DNA of 64,000 bases from Eukaryota sp. TZLM1-RC (lineage: Eukaryota > Metamonada: BaSk clade): NCBI GenBank assembly GCA_040285825.1, contig JAUPSS010000001.1, positions 1,674,001 to 1,738,000 of the forward strand, in the 5' to 3' direction. Below, piece after piece: positions 1-10,407 of this stretch. A model generated the notes under the pieces. The model had not been told where the DNA came from and made no database searches. It worked only from the letters and a program-made list of their open reading frames with translations. The position numbers and the translations under genes were made by a program. Numbering within the stretch: position 1 is the first letter of the stretch; every line of letters starts with the position of its first letter.

Positions 1-196
1 TGTTCTCAATGAATCAATTGGACCAATTATTGATATGTCATCCATATAAGCAGTTATATGAACATCTGGAAATTCTTGTTTTAATTCACACATTACAGGA
101 TGGATAGCAAGGCAGAAAAAGAAAGGACCTAATGGATCACCTTGTTTGACACCAGATGATGATATTAGATTGAATTCCTCATAAACAAGAGTTGAC
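1..196 (-). mobile_element. Family E non-LTR retrotransposon, RT fragment (outer host copy)
   Basis: Reading leftward this encodes the E reverse transcriptase from the SSSGVKQGDPLGP motif B region through the YMDD motif (AYMDDISIIGPI) to the window edge. The element's 3' part lies outside the window. It is interrupted at 196 by family A and resumes at 2132, where the 9-bp target duplication agagttgac (188-196) is repeated at 2132-2140. The same E segment is present in the opposite orientation at 56350-56490 and 61310 onward, which confirms the family assignment. Confidence 0.85.
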
Positions 197-2131
197 TTTT
201 TTTTAAAAATTTTAATTTATTTTCAAAACCACAGTCTAAAAGTCAATATCTTCAAAACAAGCTTCCACACCATCAAACCTTACAGCAGCAATGTTTCCAT
301 AATGTGCACTGACAGACATTAAAGCTTTCGAAATCATTTTAGGAATTGATTTGAAAATAGTAAAAACAATACGATTTAGCCACAAGCGACGATCAAAACG
401 CTTATTCATTCTTTTTTTCACAAGATTTTCAAAATCATCAATAAAATTCAAAGCAGTTTTTCCAAGACGACCATACAACGATATAGCAAATGGGCAAATT
501 TGGTAATCTACATGGCGAACATGTTTCAATTCTTTTAAAGGATTTGCATACTTTTTCCGTTTGTACAATTCGGAGTCATCAAGGGGGATACTTCGGATTG
601 AGCATTTTTCAAGGCATTTTTCTTGCAAACATCCACTGTTACGACATCAACAACATTCATGACATCATCAAACGAGGGCACAACAACATCAGCACGTCGT
701 TTTCCATATTCTGAATCTCTTACGCTTTCATTTATATCAAGAGACCTCAACAAAGGTTCTACAAAAGATTCAATATGATAGGAATTACACATTGCATGGA
801 TTTGATCTCTGACTGCATCATGCAACGTAGAACGATAGGAAATATATCTATTACAATTAAATAAATGTGATAATGTCAAACCAGCTCCACATTTACAAAA
901 ACAAATCATTGGGCAAATTACAAGGCCATAAATAACAACGCATTCTCATAGCAGTGGTCCATTGGTCGTCATTCAAAAATAGACCATAAATCTGGGGAAT
1001 TTGATTTATCAGAACTGCAGATGAACTGTCCTTCAAATCAATCAAAAAATTGGCAAAAGCAGGATTTTCTTTCTTAGCCGTGCTAAGTCGAACAATAAAA
1101 TCCTTGTTTTCAAAATTTTTCAAAAGATGTCGTTGGAGCTTTTTCAACGCAAATTTTAATGAATATAAACTTCTGTCTGGAATTTCTTGAATGGATATGG
1201 GGAAACATGATTGCCATAAGTCGGGAGATAAACTGGATATTTCTTCTCTTAAGTTATCCAGGAATATGCTATTTGTATTTTCAAGAAGATTTTCGGCAAA
1301 AGGATATCTTCTAGAGAATTCAAATACAAAATTTTTCCACCACCAATAAATGCAGCTTTGGTCAAATATTTTGATGAATTGAATCCAACACCGCCAAGTT
1401 GAACATCAGAAAAAATATGATTTTTCAAAATTGATGGATCAACAGACATTAAATAAGCCAAAAATTGGGTACGTATTTTGTTAAATTGTCTACAAAAATT
1501 GTAAGTTAGAGATGGAGGTAATGATCGCAGTAAATGAGTAATTTTTCCAGCATAACAAATTTTCAAAAGAAAAAACTTAAGATGTTTTTCCAATTCAAGA
1601 GTCTTTATGACTTCTAGCTCTTTTTTAATTGAATTTAAATAATTTTCAAGGCTGTCAAGTGTCTTTTCGGCGGAACCTAAATAGCAACCCAGAAAGCAGA
1701 AACTAGTTGAAGTATAATCAATATATGGAACTTCGAGGGAATTAATTATTAACTTAACATTTTTTCTAGAAATACAAAAACATTTTTGAACATTCAAATC
1801 AAGACCTATGGATTGGTATAATGTAGCAGCTTCATTAGCAACCCTATTAATTGTACTTTCTGGACCAATACAAGAAATGTCATCCATGTAAGCTACCACT
1901 TGAAGGTCAGAATTTTCTTCTTTTAATTTTTTCAAAATTGGGTGAATTGCAAGACAAAAAAAGAAAGGACCTAAAGGGTCTCCTTGTTTAACTCCTGATA
2001 AAGAATCCAGATTAAAAGAATTAAAAATTAAATCAGATGAATTACCATAAAACCTATAAAAAAAGGTTTCGAGTTCAGGAAAATTTGATTTGATTTCTTT
2101 CCAAATTGAATCTCTTTTCACTGAATTGAAG
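197..2131 (-). mobile_element. Family A non-LTR retrotransposon, 5'-truncated, inserted in E
   Basis: The 3' end is on the left: an A-tail (T-run 197-204) and a short AATAAA-containing UTR. The stop codon lies at 236-238 and the body is cut off at the RT motif A region (FNSVKRDSIWKEIKSNF). The TSD agagttgac flanks both sides, so this is a genuine target-primed insertion. The coding content is RT from motif A through YMDD, thumb, C-terminal zinc finger and RLE. The frame is broken near 585 (five G instead of six), near 897 (one extra A in an A-run) and near 1338 (a shorter T-run). All three are homopolymer length changes relative to intact A copies, so they may be decay or sequencing error. 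Confidence 0.92.
236..2131 (-). pseudogene. Family A RT-RLE polyprotein, C-terminal two thirds, frameshifted
   Basis: The segments read in order: RT motif B (GVKQGDPLGPFFF), YMDD (AYMDDISCIG), the FLGCYLG motif, the thumb, a zinc finger of the CKCG...HLFNC type, then the RLE motif RRADVVV followed by NVVDVVTVD, and a C terminus ending in EDIDF. The role, known for RLE-type LINEs, is to nick the target and copy the element RNA from the nicked end. The N-terminal zinc fingers are absent because of 5' truncation. At least three single-base frameshifts make it non-functional as read. Confidence 0.88.
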
Positions 2132-2409
2132 AGAGTTGACTGTGAGCCATAAAAATTGTAAAAGAACGACTCAGCTTCTGGAAAATGAGTTTGAAGCAAG
2201 GGCAAGATGGACGACCTCTTCACTGCATTGAATGCGTTTTTAAAATCTAAATTAAAAATATAATTCGAAGTATTGGAATTAAAAAAGACATCAGAAGAGA
2301 GTGCTGCAGAAGATGCACCATCAACTGTTTTAATTCCAAATTGGAAAGGACTAAAAAAATCTTTAGCCTTTTTACCAATCCTGCCAAACACAGCTGAAGC
2401 AAGAATACG
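2132..2409 (-). mobile_element. Family E RT fragment (continuation of outer copy)
   Basis: This continues the E copy after the A insertion. Read leftward it encodes the stretch from RILASAVFGRIGKKAKDFF through FGIKTVDGASSA to NAFNAVKRSSILPLLQ, i.e. the RT finger/palm. It ends abruptly at about 2409, where the sequence flips to E on the plus strand. The same stretch recurs at 2830-3047. Confidence 0.85.
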
Positions 2410-2829
2410 TTTAGTTTTTGAAAACTTGGATTTCACTGTTCGTCTTAGCTTGGCTAAAGAAAAGAATCCCGTTTTTGCAAACTTTTTAATTGACCTCAAG
2501 GATAGTAGCTCAAGTTGTCTTATTTCCCAGATTCCAAATGTATATGGTCTATTATTAAATGATCATCAATGGACAACTGCCTTCAGGATGAGGTGTTTCC
2601 TGTGGCCATGCAGTGTGCCAAATGATTTGATTTGTCGTTGTGGTCAGCTCATTAATCTGAATCATTTATTTAATTGCAAATTTAATATTACATATCGCTC
2701 AGTTGTTCACGATGCTGTTAGAGACCAACTATACGCTATGTGCAAAAGCCATCACATTGAAGCTTTTGTTGAACCACTTGTGCGAAGGTTGTCATCTGAA
2801 AATGAAAATACTTTTGGGAAACGCCGTGC
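2410..2829 (+). mobile_element. Family E fragment, inverted (thumb, zinc finger, start of RLE)
   Basis: On the plus strand this encodes FENLDFTVRLSLAKEKNP, then the zinc finger CRCG...HLFNC, then the HDAVRDQLYAMCKSHHIEAF region up to GKRRA of the RLE motif. It lies between two copies of the same minus-strand E segment and has no A-tail of its own. It is therefore a rearrangement product and not an independent insertion. It lacks six bases (one gaaaat unit) relative to the E copy at 20128, a small in-frame length polymorphism. Confidence 0.85.
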
Positions 2830-3047
2830 ATTGAATGCGTTTTTTTTGTAAATCTCATAGAATTTATTTTCAAAACCACAGTATGCGTTTTTAAAATCTA
2901 AATTAAAAATATAATTCGAAGTATTGGAATTAAAAAAGACATCAGAAGAGAGTGCTGCAGAAGATGCACCATCAACTGTTTTAATTCCAAATTGGAAAGG
3001 ACTAAAAAAATCTTTAGCCTTTTTACCAATCCTGCCAAACACAGCTG
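2830..3047 (-). repeat. Duplicated E segment (second copy of about 2227-2400), split by a mini-insertion
   Basis: The NAFNAV to SAVFGRIGKKAKDFF stretch already present at about 2227-2400 appears again in the same orientation. Together with the inverted block between them this makes a duplication-inversion-duplication. A 39-bp insertion at 2845-2883 splits it, flanked by the 9-bp repeat tgcgttttt (2836-2844 and 2884-2892). Confidence 0.8.
2845..2883 (-). mobile_element. 39-bp chimeric mini-insertion with A 3' UTR
   Basis: Its right part (about 2861-2882) matches the 3' UTR of family A (minus strand, beginning at the conserved ccacagt). Its left part tgtaaatctcatagaatt matches family B coding sequence on the plus strand. 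A T-run lies at its left edge and tgcgttttt is duplicated on both sides. It looks like an extremely truncated insertion whose template was itself chimeric. Confidence 0.65.
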
Positions 3048-3221
3048 AAAAAATTGAAATTTAAAAAAAATTGAAATTAAACAAATGGAACATAACAAGA
3101 TTTTTGGAAATTCTTTGCCAAAAAGAATAAGAAGAAAATTTATTACAAACCAAAACAGGGAAAAGCTAATTCATCTTTTCAGGCAAGAAAATTGTTTTTG
3201 AGAGGTAGATATAAAATTTTG
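3048..3221 (+). mobile_element. Fragment of an unassigned related element, N-terminal linker
   Basis: Near 3184-3214 the plus strand encodes ARKLFLRGRYK. This matches the conserved RKL-LRGRYG linker between the zinc fingers and the RT of families A, B, D and E. The preceding 130 bases are lysine- and asparagine-rich with frame breaks, as in the same region of the other families. It matches none of A, B, D, E or F closely. It could belong to C or G, whose N-termini are not otherwise seen here. Confidence 0.55.
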
Positions 3222-3241
3222 TATTTATTGAATTTGCACAC
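3222..3241 (-). mobile_element. 3' terminal 20 bp of a family F element
   Basis: The 20 bases equal the 3' end of F (sense strand gtgtgcaaattcaataaata). C is inserted immediately next to them at 3242. The rest of that F copy is not found on the other side of C, so the arrangement was rearranged later. Confidence 0.7.
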
Positions 3242-4490
3242 TTTTTTTTAAATAATATAAAGAATCAAATAAAAACAAAACAAACTAAAACACATAAGAA
3301 ACTAAATTCTCCACGCCAACTCTTGATGAATCCTTATAAAGTTTAGACATCATTAAACTCAAGTACTTGGGAACACTTCTGTACAAAGCGAAAATGATAC
3401 GATTTTTCCATAAATTCTCTGCAAAATTCTTACCACTTGAACGACATAAATTACCAAAATCATTGATGAAATTCATGGCGGATTGTCCAATGTTGCCACA
3501 AATCGAAAAGGCAAAAGGAACAAACGAAAACTTCGAATAAAGGTTCTTATTTAAATCATTTAATATCTCAGTATATTTATCTCTCTTACGATCTTCAGCC
3601 TTGTTTTTATGGCCATTAGTACTAAGTAAAACATCATCGCGATAAACCAAAGCAAAGGGATCAACTGTAGTGAAATCAACAACAACTTGAGAGGAATCCA
3701 CAAATGGAGCAATTAAATCACCTCGACGTGAATTAAAAAGATTATCATCACTATAATGCTTCAACAAAGGTTCTACTTTGCAACTAAAATTGTAACACTT
3801 GAACATCTCATATGTCACCTCACGAACGGCATTATGAAGAACTGACCTATATTGGAGAAATTTCTTACAGCTCACAATATGACGAAAATTGGCAGTAGGT
3901 TTTTTGTTACAAATACAATAAGAATTGTCCAAAAGACCACTTGGATACATCCCTAATCTCAACCGCATGTTTTGTTTCCAAGCTTCATTTGTTAAGTGAA
4001 GACCAAATGGCCTTGGTTGCTGAGATATTAAACTAGTACAGTTCTGAATGTCTGCTAAAAAGGCAGCAAAGACGGGATTATTAATCTTAGTCACACTAAG
4101 TCGTTTAGAAAAATCCAGGTCTTCAAAACCAATAAGAACAGACTTCTGTAATTTCACAACAGCAAGATGAAGGTTGGTGAAAGATCTCGAAGGCACAGCA
4201 GGTAAACTTGAAGGAAAACTCCTATTCCAAATATCAACAGGTAGTTCTTGCACCATTTTTTCAAGAGAAATTAATAAAGGATGTGATTCATTTAAAGGAA
4301 TATGATCAAAACGAAGTTTCCATTCAAAAAGAAAATTTTTCATACCACCAATAAAAGCACTTTTGCATAAATACTCTGCTTTTGAAAAACCAACTCCACC
4401 AAATTTAGGACTAAAAAATGCATGATAAGGAATTTTTGATGGACAAACTTCTACTAAATTGCCTAAGAAATTTGTTCTCAAAGTATTGAA

Positions 4491-5375
4491 GTATTTGTCT
4501 TGGCTTGGCCAAGAAAAAGAATCCCGCTTTTGCAAATCTTTTACAAGATATGTGTGACAGTACTTCTTCTGCCTTAGTAACAACAATTCCACAAGTTTAT
4601 GGTACTCTCTTATCCGATTCTGCTTGGACTCTGAATATGAGATTTCGTTCCTTTATCTGGCCTGATAATTTACCTCATAATTTAATTTGTAAATGTTCTC
4701 GAGAAATTACAACTACTCATTTGTTAAATTGTAAACATTTTATTACTTTTAGAAGCAAGGTTCATGATGCTGTAAGAGACCAGTTATATTGTATGTGTAA
4801 ATCTCATAGAATTGAATCCTTCTTGGAACCTTTGTTGTCAAATCTGTTTGATGCTGAAAATGATTTTCATAAGAATAATAGATGTGATGTCATATTACCT
4901 GGATTAGATGGAAGCTTCATTTTATTGGATGTAATGTCTGTTGATCCTTGTAATGCCTCAAATGAAAGGCTTGTTAATTCTGAAATTCATAATCCCCTTT
5001 CAAATGCTGAAAATTTTAAATTTAAAAAATACAATGAACCTTTGTCCAAATTGGCCAGTCTACAGCATGCAAAATACAATTTGTATCCATTTGTATTTTC
5101 CCTTTTTGGTTCACTTGCACCAACTGCTTTACGTTTTTTGGATGATTTTGAAATGATTGTAAAGAGAAGAACTGGCAGAAATTTCAACAGATTGTTTTGG
5201 CAAAATAGAATTGTGTTTTCTATTTTTAAGGGGATGTTGAAGATGGTTTCTGATGCTTTGCTTTCTCTTGGATCTCACTATGAGAGAGTTGCATCTAGTG
5301 TTTTTGTTTTGGGAGAGATGGATTTTTTAGATGTTGATTTATAGGTTTAGAATAAAATTAAATTTTTGAAAAAAA
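4491..5375 (+). mobile_element. Family B copy, 5'-truncated, inserted in C
   Basis: Eight bases of unmatched filler (4491-4498) precede B sequence that starts at the LGLAKKKNPAFANLLQ region. It runs through the zinc finger CKCS...HLLNC and the RLE motif (here RCDVILP, a G-to-C change relative to RGDVILP) to the stop at 5342-5344. The tail has an unusual form, attttt-g-a(n), which recurs at 7912 in inverted orientation. The TSD is aagtattgaa. The frame is open for 279 codons (4505-5344). Confidence 0.9.
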
Positions 5376-6176
5376 AAGTATTGAATTGACGTGCAAAATC
5401 ATGAGAAATTGTGGGAGATAAAGAACGAAGAAGATGATTAATTTTGATCCAAAACACACATTTAGGACCGAAAACGCTAAATGTTTGTCAATTTCTAGAT
5501 CTTCAATAGCCAAAAGTTGCTCTTCGATTTTTTCCAAAATACCTGACAAAATCGATTTAACTTTTTCACTATTTCCAAAATAAGATCCAAGAAACCGAAT
5601 AGCATCTTCCTCGTAATCAACGTATTTGATAAAAGTTTCATTAAATGCCACCTCCGCATGCTGATTACCAATAATGAAACACTTGGGCAATTTAATGTCT
5701 AACCCTATTTGTTTGGCCAGAAAAACAAAATGTTGTAAACCGTGTTGTAAAAGAGACAAAGGGCCAATAAGTGATAAATCATCTGCATAAGCACATATAT
5801 GAATGTCAGGAAAATCCGACTTAAATTTTTACCAAAACTGATTGCAGTGCTAAGCAAAAGAAAAATGGACCCAATGGATCCCCTTGTTTGACCCCTCTTG
5901 ACGAAACAATATTCTCAGAATGAAAAATTAAGTTAGAGGGTGATCCATACATCAATTTAAAATACGGCAAAAGTGGAGGATAGTGTAGTTCAAGTTCTTG
6001 CAAAATACTGGAGCGAAAAACGGAGTTGAAAGCATTTTTAAAATCAATGTTTAATAAATAATTTTCGCCTTTTTGATTGAAAAGTAAATCTGTACACAAC
6101 GCAGCACATGTTGTGCCATCAGGAATTCCGATAGCAAACTGATAAGGACGAAAAAAATTAATTGCGGATGACTTAA

Positions 6177-6234
6177 CTCTTTTAAAGGAAATAATTGCTA
6201 ATAATCTCTTTTAAAGGAAATAATTGCTAATAAT
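6177..6234. repeat. 29-bp perfect tandem duplication in C
   Basis: Two adjacent identical units, 6177-6205 and 6206-6234, begin ctcttttaaagg and end gctaataat. The unit is C coding sequence (RT finger region). The G 3' end follows directly at 6238, so the duplication sits exactly at an insertion or rearrangement edge. Confidence 0.9.
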
Positions 6235-6237
6235 CTC

Positions 6238-6415
6238 GTTTTTTAAATAATTGTTTATTTTTATTCAACAACAAATATGAAATACACAATTAAAACTCCA
6301 CATCCTCAAAACCTGCCTCCCCTACATCAAAACAATTAATCGCTAAAGATTCAGAAAATTTCCCAAAAGAAGATAGTGAATCAGAAATTAGTGTTACCAT
6401 TCCCTTAAAAATAGA
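6238..6415 (-). mobile_element. Family G 3' end fragment
   Basis: The sense strand (minus) reads the final G codons GEAGFEDVEF, a TAA stop at 6290-6292, a 3' UTR with gaataaaaataaac, and an A-tail at 6238-6244. It joins family A at 6415/6416 with no tail or target duplication. This copy keeps the true G stop codon; in the larger G copy (31820 region) the stop is mutated to CAA. Confidence 0.82.
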
Positions 6416-7822
6416 CCACAGTCTAAAAGTCAATATCTTCAAAACAAGCTTCCACACCATCAAACCTTACAGCAGCAATGTTTTCATAATGTGCACTGAC
6501 AGACATTAAAGATTTCGAAATCATTTTAGGAATTGATTTGAAAATAGTAAAAACAATACGATTTAGCCACAAGCGACGATCAAAACGCTTATTCATTCTT
6601 TTTTTTACAAGATTTTCAAAATCATCAATAAAATTCAAAGCAGTTTTTCCAAGACGACCATACAACGATATAGCAAATGGGCAAATTTGGTAATCTACAT
6701 GGCGAACATGTTTCAATTCTTTTAAAGGATTTGCATACTTTTTCCGTTTGTACAATTCGGAGTCATCAAGGGGGGATACTTCGGATTGAGCATTTTTCAA
6801 GGCATTTTTCTTGCAAACATCCACTGTGACGACATCAACAACATTCATGACATCATCAAACGAGGGCACAACAACATCAGCACGTCGTTTTCCATATTCT
6901 GAATCTCTTACGCTTTCATTTATATCAAGAGACCTCAACAAAGGTTCTACAAAAGATTCAATATGATAGGAATTACACATTGCATGGATTTGATCTCTGA
7001 CTGCATCATGCAACGTAGAACGATAGGAAATATATCTATTACAATTAAATAAATGTAATAATGTCAAACCAGCTCCACATTTACAAAACAAATCATTGGG
7101 CAAATTACAAGACCATAAATAACAACGCATTCTCATAGCAGTGGTCCATTGGTCGTCATTCAAAAATAGACCATAAATCTGGGGAATTTGATTTATCAAA
7201 ACTGCAGATGAACTGTCCTTCAAATCAATCAAAAATTGGCAAAAGCAGGATTTTTCTTTCTTAGCCGTGCTAAGTCGAACAATAAAATCCTTGTTTTCAA
7301 AATTTTCAAAAGATGTCGTTGGAGCTTTTTCAACGCAAATTTTAATGAATATAAACTTCTGTCTGGAATTTCTTGAATGGATATGGGGAAACATGATTGC
7401 CATAAGTCGGGAGATAAACTGGATATTTCTTCTCTTAAGTTATCCAGGAATATGCTATTTGTATTTTCAAGAAGATTTTCGGCAAAAGGATATCTTCTAG
7501 AGAATTCAAATACAAAATTTTTCCCCCACCAATAAATGCAGCTTTGGTCAAATATTTTGATGAATTGAATCCAACACCGCCAAGTTGAACAACAGAAAAA
7601 ATATGATTTTTCAAAATTGATGGATCAACAGACATTAAATAAGCCAAAAATTGGGTACGTATTTTGTTAAATTTTCTACAAAAATTGTAAGTTAGGGATG
7701 GAGGTAATGATCGCAGTAAATGAGTAATTTTTCCAGCATAACAAATTTTCAAAAGAAAAAACTTAAGATGTTTTTCCAATTCAAGAGTTTTTATGACTTC
7801 TAGCTCTTTTTTAATTGAATTT
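6416..7822 (-). mobile_element. Family A fragment, missing both ends
   Basis: It begins inside the A 3' UTR (ccacagtct), so the A-tail is absent, and it ends in the RT thumb region where it joins inverted C sequence. It encodes a 326-residue open stretch (6423-7403) covering zinc finger CKCG...HLFNC, RLE RRADVVV...VVDVVTVD and the C terminus EDIDF, then a second frame (7435-7779) for the thumb. It is shifted relative to intact A near 7240 (KEKSCFCQF instead of KENPAFANF). Both edges are microhomology-type joins. Confidence 0.86.
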
Positions 7823-7911
7823 TAAATGTGTGTTTTGGATCAAAATTAATCATCTTCTTCGTTCTTTATCTCCCACAATTTCTCATGATTTTGCACGTCA
7901 ATTCAATACTT
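7823..7911 (+). mobile_element. Family C fragment, inverted copy of 5376-5465
   Basis: These bases are the reverse complement of C sequence at 5376-5465, and they end at the same B insertion point used at 5376. The B 3' tail beside it has the same odd structure as at 5361-5375. This marks an inverted duplication of one B-in-C insertion event. Confidence 0.85.
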
Positions 7912-10064
7912 TTTTTTTCAAAAATTTAATTTTATTCTAAACCTATAAATCAACATCTAAAAAATCCATCTCTCCCAAAACAAAAACACTAGATGCAACT
8001 CTCTCATAGTGAGATCCAAGAGAGAGCAAAGCATCAGAAACCATCTTCAACATCCCCTTAAAAATAGAAAACACAATTCTATTTTGCCAAATCTGTTGAA
8101 ATTTCTGCCAGTTCTTCTCTTTACAATCATTTCAAAATCATCCAAAAAACGTAAAGCAGTTGGTGCAAGTGAACCAAAAAGGGAAAATACAAATGGATAC
8201 AAATTGTATTTTGCATGCTGTAGACTGACCAATTTGGACAAAGGTTCATTGTATTTTTTGAATTTAAAATTTTCAGCATTTGAAAGAGGATTATGAATTT
8301 CAGAATTAACAAGCCTTTCATTTGAGGCATTACAAGGATCAACAGACATTACATCCAATAAAATGAAGCTTCCATCTAATCCAGGTAATATGACATCACC
8401 TCTATTATTCTTATGAAAATCATTTTCAGCATCAAACAGATTTGACAACAAAGGTTCCAAGAAGGATCTAATTCTATGAGATTTACACATACAATATAAC
8501 TGGTCTCTTACAGCATCATGAACCTTGCTTCTAAAAGTAATAAAATGTTTACAATTTAACAAATGAGTAGTTGTAATTTCTCGAGAACATTTACAAATTA
8601 AATTATGAGGTAAATTATCAGGCCAGATAAAGGAACGAAATCTCATATTCAGAGTCCAAGCAGAATCGGATAAGAGAGTACCATAAACTTGTGGAATTGT
8701 TGTTACTAAGGCAGAAGAAGTACTGTCACACATATCTTGTAAAAAGATTTGCAAAAGCGGGATTCTTTTTTTCTTGGCCAAGCCAAGTCTAACATCAAAA
8801 TCCAAGCTTTCAAAAATCTTTGACAATTTTTGTTGAAGCTTTTTACAGCAAAACTGTAAATTAAATAGAGATCGGTTTGGAATTTCTTGAATTGATTGAG
8901 GAAAACATTTGGTCCAAATTTGTGGCGGTAATTTTTCAAGTTCACAAGATAACTCATACAAATAGGGACTACAATTGGGGACTAACAGATGAGAATCATC
9001 AGGAAATCTACGAGAAAATTCATAAATAAAATTTTTGCCACCACCCAAGAATGCTGATTGACACAAAATTGAAGATTTAGTAAAACCAATACCACCCAAA
9101 TTTGCTGAAGAAAATAAATGGCTTTTCAACATTCCTGGTTCTACATCCAATAAATCAGCAAAAAAATTCTGTTCTCAATGAATTAAAAGAACGACAAAAA
9201 TCTAATGCTATGGAAGGAGCACAAGATCTCAAAATGTGGGTTATTCTCCCAGTGTAGCAAATTTTAAGCATGAAAAATTTAATATGCTTTTCTATATCTA
9301 AAGAAGAAATTGAATCAAGTTCAATTTTCATTTTTTCCAAAATAACTTGCAATTCATTCTGAATTTGAGGCACATTTCCTAACCAACAACCAAGGAACTT
9401 AAAAGCATCACTACTATAATTAGTAAAAGGGACAATAGAATCGTCTATCACGAGGTCTTGAGCAGAAGAGCCAATCAGAAGGCATTTGCTGGCATTAAGA
9501 TGAAGCCCAATATTTTCATATGAATCGGCAATTTCTTGAGCAACCAATTCTAGTAAATCAAATGACCCAATCAAGGATATATCATCCATATAAGCATCTA
9601 TTTTTATAGAAGGGTATTTTTGCTTAAAGATATTTAAAGTTTTGTGAATAGCTAAACAAAACAATAATGGGCCTAAAGGATCTCCCTGCTTCACTCCAGA
9701 AGATGATTTAAGACCAAATGAATTAACAATTAAATCTGATTCTTTCCCATAAAAATGGTAGAAAAAACTCGATAGCTCAGGAAAATCAGATTTAATTACT
9801 TCAAAAATTGCTTCTCGCTTTACAGAATTAGAAGCATTTTTAAAGTCGAGATTAAAAATAAAATTATTTTCCTCTGCATTAAAAAAGGTATCAGAGGCAA
9901 TAGCAGCAACAGAAGCACCATCAATTGTTTTGATTCCAAATTGATGAGGATTCAAAAATGTAGAAGATTCTTTGTCTTTGACACGATCGAAGACAATTGA
10001 TGCTAGCAAACGAGAAAGAGATTCACCAACAGCAATTGGGCGTATTCCATCAGGTTTGATTCCG
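7912..10064 (-). mobile_element. Family B copy, long but 5'-truncated and frame-broken
   Basis: From the 3' tail at 7912 it runs rightward (upstream) to the RT finger region (GIRPIAVGESLSRLLA) at 10064. It contains RT motif A (here NASNSVKR, an F-to-S change of the NAF motif), motif B GVKQGDPLGP, the YMDD motif (AYMDDISLIG), the thumb, zinc finger CKCS...HLLNC and RLE RGDVILP...LLDVMSVDP. Frame breaks lie near 8092 (a lost stretch aaca), 8750-8770 and 9163 (homopolymers). An extra gattct adds two residues near 9965 (KDKESSTF against KDKASTF). Confidence 0.88.
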
Positions 10065-10260
10065 TACATACAAATAGGGACTACAATTGGGGACTAACAG
10101 ATGGGAATCATCAGGAAATCTACGAGAAAATTCATAAATAAAATTTTTGCCACCACCCAAGAATGCTGATTGACACAAAATTGAAGATTTAGTAAAACCA
10201 ATACCACCCAAATTTGCTGAAGAAAATAAATGGCTTTTCAACATTCCTGGTTCTACATCC
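10065..10260 (-). mobile_element. Family B fragment (internal)
   Basis: It repeats B sequence already present at 8960-9160 (LGGIGFTKSSILCQSAFLGGG to CSPYLY). It is joined to the end of the preceding B copy at 10064 without a tail. It ends at 10260 where the strand flips. Confidence 0.85.
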
Positions 10261-10270
10261 GAGATCCAAT

Positions 10271-10351
10271 TCGAGAAGCAATTTTTGAAGTTATTAAATC
10301 TGATTTTCCTGAGCTATCGAGTTTTTTCTACCATTTTTATGGGAAAGAATC
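10271..10351 (+). mobile_element. Family B fragment, inverted
   Basis: About 80 bases of plus-strand B RT (REAIFEVIKSDFPELSSFFYHFYGKES) follow ten unmatched bases (10261-10270). They end against unique DNA at 10352, with a T-run at the join. Confidence 0.85.
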
Positions 10352-10407
10352 TTTTTTTTATTATGAGCTAAATACTACGACAATTCAGAAATTCCTCATC
10401 CAACTAC

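Larger units (their letters stand above)
3285..6236 (-). pseudogene. Family C RT-RLE protein, broken
   Basis: The order from right to left is: RT finger FFRPYQFAIGIPDGT, palm motif A NIDFKNAFNSVFRSS, motif B SSRGVKQGDPLGPFFF, a D-D catalytic region around 5760-5830 that is frame-broken, and FLGSYFG. After the nested B come LGGVGF-like FGGVGFSKAEYLCKSAFIGG, the zinc finger CICNKK...HIVSC, and the RLE motif RRGDLIAP followed by VVVDFTTVDP. The C-terminal 435-residue stretch (3285-4592) is largely intact, though its far N-terminal residues come from nested B and its flank. The N-terminal zinc knuckle is missing. Confidence 0.82.
3242..6237 (-). mobile_element. Family C non-LTR retrotransposon, 5'-truncated, interrupted by B
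   Basis: The 3' end with a T-run is at 3242-3249. The body runs leftward-sense from the RT finger (SRLLAIISFKRVKSSAINFF) near 6200 to a stop at 3285. It is split by the B insertion at 4491-5375, with the TSD aagtattgaa at 4481-4490 and 5376-5385. C is the most divergent family after F, and it lacks an obvious AATAAA before the tail. It is the only substantial C copy here; a short inverted C piece is at 7823-7911. Its right edge carries a 29-bp tandem duplication. Confidence 0.85.

Noticed and set aside
4941-5156. Small open frame beginning MILVMPQMKGLL (and its many repeats)
   Set aside because: It is a shifted frame of the B RLE region that recurs with every B copy. It has no independent support.
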